Translations under genes and position numbers: made by a program
Assembly (NCBI RefSeq): GCF_021917145.1
Contig: NC_061080.1
Span: 2,275,497-2,339,496 of the forward strand
Direction of reading: 5' to 3'
DNA length: 64,000 bases
Source of the DNA: Hypomesus transpacificus
Taxonomy: Eukaryota; Chordata; Actinopteri; Osmeriformes; Osmeridae
The notes under the pieces: model-generated
Told to the model about the DNA's origin: nothing
Database searches by the model: none
The model's input: only the letters and a program-made list of their open reading frames with translations
Part shown: positions 59,886 through 64,000 of the stretch, piece by piece
How positions within the stretch are numbered: the stretch's first letter is position 1
Layout: every line of letters starts with the position of its first letter

Positions 59886-62569
59886 TTAGGAGCTTGTGGA
59901 AGAAGAGGACACCACCTTGCCGTCCACAACCTCTTCTGTGACCACCACCACCTTGCGTGTGCTCTTAGAGGAGGAGGTAGTTGAGGAGGAGACGTTGCTG
60001 ATGCTGTAAGAAAGAAGGAACAAATAGCATCTTAATGGATTAGTGTATGCTTCTTACGGTTTGTTTACAAGCTGACATCTTCCCTAAGACCATCTTTGGT
60101 CGACTGTGGTTTAATGAAGAAAAGAGGATCTGTGTGCTCACCTCACAAGAAGGACAGTGGGCTAGCATTCTAAGGAATGCTGGCACACAAGGATAGAGTG
60201 CTACTTAAACACACATCAAAGCGAAACTACCGTTCTGCTACTGGTGACTGAATCCGTTACCTAGGTTCCATCCATCCCTTGTTTGTTCTTTCTCCCCAGT
60301 CTGCCTCGCTTACCCTGAGACCTCTCCGTCCAGCAGCCTCCTGTACTCGGCGATCTCCATCTCCAGCCTGGTCTTGATGTCCAGCAGCATCTTGTACTCC
60401 TGGCCCTGGCGTTCCATGTCGCTGCGCATGCTCATCAGCTGCTGCTCAAGGCTGGTGACCTGCCTCTGAAGACCCTGGAGCTGCATCGAGTACCGCCCTT
60501 CTGTGTCTGCGAGCGTGCCCTCCAGGGAGGATTTCTATTGGTCAGGCATTGGAGAAAAAGATGGATTGAGGTGAGGGATTGTTGGAAAGCGAGTCAGAAC
60601 ACAACTCGGGCATTGGTATACAGGGCTGCAAGCGCTGATGCTCGGCCGGGACTCACCATGCTGAGCTGGGACTGCAGCTCGATCTCCAGACCTTGCAGCG
60701 TGCGACGAATTTCTGAGATCTCCGACTTGGAGGACTGGAGGACTTCTGTGTTGGCGGCTACTTCCTTGTTCAGACTCTCTGACTGTGGGTAAACAGTGAG
60801 AGGGTCAGCTGTTTATCCAGTCCTTGATGGTAAGCTGAGTCTTTCAATCGAAAGCCCATATTGAGTTTATAGAGGGTTCTAGGGTAGTACCTTGCTCTGG
60901 AACCAGCTGTCCAGCTCTCGCTGGTTCTTGGCGGAGACACCCTCGTACTGCTCGCGGATCTCAGCCATGACTCTGCTGAGGTCCTCTTGAGGCGCTGCTT
61001 CCACCTCCACGTTCACCTGGCCGGTCATCTGCGCCCTCATGGCCAGGAGTTCCTAGAGCGGGGGACATACGTGAGCTGTTTGTCTCAGATACAAGAACTT
61101 CATATGAGCTCGATTTATAAATGACAATTGACAATATAAAAAAGAAAAAGTTATAGGACTAATAAGTAGGGTTCAGCCTTTTGGCATGTTTCCTTCTCCA
61201 CCACTCCATCCCCACACACCTCCTCATGGTTCTTCTTCAGATAGATGAGCTCCTCCCTCAGGCCCTCGATCTGCATCTCCAGGTCGGACCTGGCCATGGT
61301 CAGCTCATCCAACAGCCTCTTGAGCCCAGCGATGTCCGCCTCGACCGACTGCCGCATGGCCAGCTCATTCTCATACCTGGTGGGGGGGGGGGGGGGGAAT
61401 CGTATCAGGTCATTGACCAGGAGGAACACTTTATACTAAATCACCTCTGCTTTGAGGCACCCAATGTCTGTTACTATGAGAGTAGGAGATAAGGTGGACT
61501 GTTGAACTTTATGATGGTATCTTTGGCTTTGTGCTATTTGGCGTGACACCAATTCTTTGGGAGGGGTTTGGAAGCCTACTTGGTTCTGAAGTCATCGGCT
61601 GCCAGTTTAGCGTTGTCGATGGCCAGGTAGATGCCTCCGTTGTAGCGGGTGGCTTCCTGGATCTGTGGGAATGGAGGTTAGCAACATGTTTCAAGATAAC
61701 GAATGGAATTGCACAAGTCCAGGCTTTGCAAAAATGCCATTGGGATTGTTGAGCCTTGGGCGTCAGCTAAAAGGTGGCAAATTGCTTTGAAAAGCCATAA
61801 CTCCAGGGAACAGGCAAATTGCTTCTTACAAAATCGCCTCAGGGATCGTCATGGACGCTGGCAGTTACACTGAGGCTTTCATGAACCTTACACAATCAGC
61901 TTTCTTTGCAACCCCAGCTAGAAGTAAAGGCATTTTACTTCCTCTCTAGGGTAAAATGGATTTGTCTTGCATTCAAAAAGTATTGCTATCTATAGTAATT
62001 CAATCCATAGTTGTGTGGTTATTTGTTTTGGCAGCTGTAGGGATCAGGTGACATACCTTGTTCTGCAGATCAGATATGGTGACATAGAAGGCAGAGTAGT
62101 CGCGGGACGCTGGGGACGTCTTGCTCTCCAGGAACTGGCGGATCTTCAACTCCAGCTCACCGTTGGCCTTCTCCAGGATGCGCACCTTGTCCAGGTAGGT
62201 GGCCAGACGGTCGTTCAGGTTCTGCATGGTGGCCTTCTCATTGGCTGATGTGTGATTTGTGACGCCGCCGCCACCTCCACCGCCTCCTCCCATACCGAAG
62301 CCGAAGCCATAACCAGCACCACCACCGCCGCCGCCACCGGAACTGATGGAAGAACTGGAGATGCGTGTTCCGGAGCCTCCGGCGCCTCCATAAACACTGC
62401 CGGCCCTCATGGCGGAGATGCGGCCGTAACCGCCGCTGCTGCCGCCTCCACCACCGCCGCCCATGTACATACTGGAGCCGCCTGATGAGCCTCCATACCT
62501 CATGGAGCCTCCGCTGCTTCCGCCGCCGCCGGAGGAGTAACTGGTTTTGCTGGAGTAGGAGGTGGACAT
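59886..62569 (-). CDS. Type I keratin E (7 exons, 459 aa), paralogue of D
   Basis: Exons in transcript order: 62057-62569, 61580-61662, 61220-61376, 60891-61052, 60657-60782, 60314-60534, 59886-60003. All are GT-AG and the total is 1380 nt with stop. Every splice site has its partner in keratin D and the introns are also closely similar. The head is 109 residues, seven fewer than D, because Gly runs are shorter (7, 7 and 9 Gly); the middle block reads SISSGGGG against SFGSGGGG in D. The rod starts at about 110 and ends [12 protein letters not shown]; the tail is [19 protein letters not shown], then [18 protein letters not shown]. Exon 2 starts [10 protein letters not shown] against [10 protein letters not shown] in D. 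The frame is fully open, so both copies look functional. Product: acidic epithelial keratin. Confidence 0.95.
61382..61397 (-). repeat. C16 homopolymer at the exon 3 acceptor of keratin E
   Basis: Sixteen G on the plus strand, giving a C run in the transcript before CACCAG. The same site has eleven in keratin D. Confidence 0.85.
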
Positions 62570-62643
62570 GGTCACTGAGAGAGAGAGAGGAAGTCTGCCT
62601 GCCCTGGATGAGGAGAGACTGCCACACCACCCAGACGTTGCTC

Positions 62644-62652
62644 CCTTTTATA
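62644..62652 (-). promoter_or_regulatory. TATA box of keratin E
   Basis: TATAAAAGG on the minus strand, 75 bp upstream of the ATG, as in keratin D. Confidence 0.8.
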
Positions 62653-62761
62653 CACAACAGGATCGAAGGGAGGGAGGGATGCAGGCAGGCAGGGAGGAGG
62701 GGGGAGAGGCGTTTCCTCATGAAAGGCAGGGGCTCTTACTCCACCCTGTTTGTACCCTTGC

Positions 62762-63108
62762 AGGCAGATGCAGATAGAGAAAGGAGTGAGGATGGATGTG
62801 GGGCACGATCACATGGAAGCAAACGTGTGCATTCAGCACACGCACAGTACATCGGCTTAAGGCCTGCATACAGACGCATCTGGGAAGTTTGACCGATATG
62901 AATAAAAGTACAGATATGCAAATCCATATCACACAGGTGAGTGAAAGTGGCTCTCATACATGTTATTACATCATAAGCACACTGAGGTATCTGGGGGACA
63001 GCAGACACACCCACTGGTGTTAGCCTCAGGGTAGTCTGTCAATCAATCATCCCAGAAACTTTGACAATGACATGCGAAGTTATTTGAATTGCACTGTTGC
63101 CATATCCA
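62762..63108. other. Extra block upstream of keratin E, absent upstream of keratin D
   Basis: The flanks CCCTTGCAG and TACATTGTTTGGCAC are nearly adjacent at 52240-52260 upstream of D but about 347 bp apart here. The block has no coding sequence or recognised transposon ends. It begins about 110 bp upstream of the TATA box of E. Confidence 0.7.
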
Positions 63109-64000
63109 GCTACATTGTTTGGCACAACGAAACTAAGTCTGTACTTGTTGCTGTGACAACATACAGTTGTGGTGTCCTGAATGGAAACGCAAAAGTACAA
63201 ACGAAAGATTCGCCTGAAGCTGTGCCAATATTAAGAACAGACCTCTCTTTGTCTCTGGAAGGTTGTCTAACCAGAACATCTACAAATCTCTTAAATGTAA
63301 CACCCCTATTTTGCATTTGCAAATAAAAACTGATGTATTTTTGCGAATGCATCCAGTTCGTTCTCTTTTCACTAATGAGCAAGCTTGCATGACTCAAAAG
63401 TGCAGCGTGCATTTTGCAAATGGAGGAACGAGTCTGCAAGGCAGAGTAAGCTTATTTCTTCCTCAATAGTAGTACTACATCGTCTGGCATCACTCAGCAC
63501 TTCGAACTCAAGCCCAGGAAAAACTTACCACAGATGTGTGATTGCTTTACTGTTCTCTCCCACTAAATATCCTGGCAGGGCATTTTGGCGTTTTCAGTGT
63601 GCACGAACAAGCTCTTGCTTGTTTTCCTCTTTCCAAGCTTGAGTATTTCCTTTAGGCTTTTACAAAGCTCCTGTTAAAATGTTTAAAAAAACTTTGTTGA
63701 CTCATTAGAATGCACGACTCAAATGACTTGCATTTTAAACCATTTGCATTAAAAGCTTTATTGTGATAACGCAAATGATTTGATCACGTGAATCGTGGTC
63801 AAATGTCTATTTGAATTAGTAATCATTAAATACAACGCTATCATAGGGATAAGTTACACAAATCCCACTATCTCTAACAAATGCATGCCCTCGAATATTG
63901 TGCAACAATTTCTCTGATTAACAGAGTAAGACGCCCTACGGTACAAAAAGGTGAACATTTGTTATATTCATCTCTGCCCTGCAGCTTCGTCTTCGTGTCA

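Larger units (their letters stand above)
58385..64000. repeat. Second copy of a tandem segmental duplication (first copy starts about 46190)
   Basis: From 58385 the sequence follows 46190 onward: the end of keratin C intron 6, exons 7 and 8, 3' UTR, intergenic DNA, a whole keratin gene (E versus D, introns included) and its upstream DNA. It is still matching at the window end (63929-64000 against about 53417-53485). The offset at the start is about 12.2 kb. The copies differ by insertions at 46823-48708, 48785-48955 and 53044-53327 (copy 1 only) and at 59019-59470 and 62762-63108 (copy 2 only). Confidence 0.9.

Overview
The window looks like teleost fish genomic DNA. It has spliced genes with GT-AG introns, TATA boxes and AATAAA signals, long CA/GT microsatellites, and fish-type transposons (hAT and its MITEs, PIF/Harbinger, L1, L2, tRNA-derived SINEs). 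The host species cannot be read from the sequence. The SINE whose tail matches L2 is of a kind I associate with protacanthopterygian fishes (smelt/salmon group), but that is a weak inference.

The window is part of a type I (acidic) keratin cluster. Five complete keratin genes can be modelled to the base: A 10118-13775 (+, 427 aa), B 26367-29777 (-, 422 aa), C 41091-46598 (+, 400 aa), D 49276-52046 (-, 466 aa) and E 59886-62569 (-, 459 aa). A headless type I keratin-like first exon (701-898, -) runs off the left edge. The rod exons keep the family lengths (83, 157, 162, 126 and 221 nt; gene A has 165 for exon 4), while the tail exons vary strongly between genes. The encoded proteins would pair with type II keratins, encoded elsewhere, to form epithelial intermediate filaments.

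Region by region: 1-10 kb holds the left partial gene, a 33-bp minisatellite, a long (GT)n tract and a palindromic MITE. 10-14 kb is keratin A. 15-18 kb is an L1 remnant carrying a nested hAT MITE and a SINE. 18.3-21.7 kb is a TRIM (RING/B-box/coiled-coil/PRY-SPRY) pseudogene with a hAT element in an intron. 26-30 kb is keratin B. 30-41 kb is gene-poor and holds a minisatellite, SINEs and L2 LINE pieces. 41-46.6 kb is keratin C, whose intron 6 contains a 34-bp G-rich minisatellite. 46.8-48.7 kb is a PIF/Harbinger remnant, followed by keratin D. 53-58 kb is repeat-rich. From about 58.4 kb to the window end there is a second copy of the DNA that begins inside keratin C intron 6. It contains a broken copy of the C tail exons and keratin E, the close paralogue of D.

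The most notable structure is this tandem duplication of about 12 kb. Its left breakpoint lies at the edge of the minisatellite in keratin C. It produced the D/E gene pair, which has since diverged by glycine-loop length changes in the head domain and by insertions around each copy. I found no sign of a wholly new type of system. The value here is gene-family and repeat evolution.
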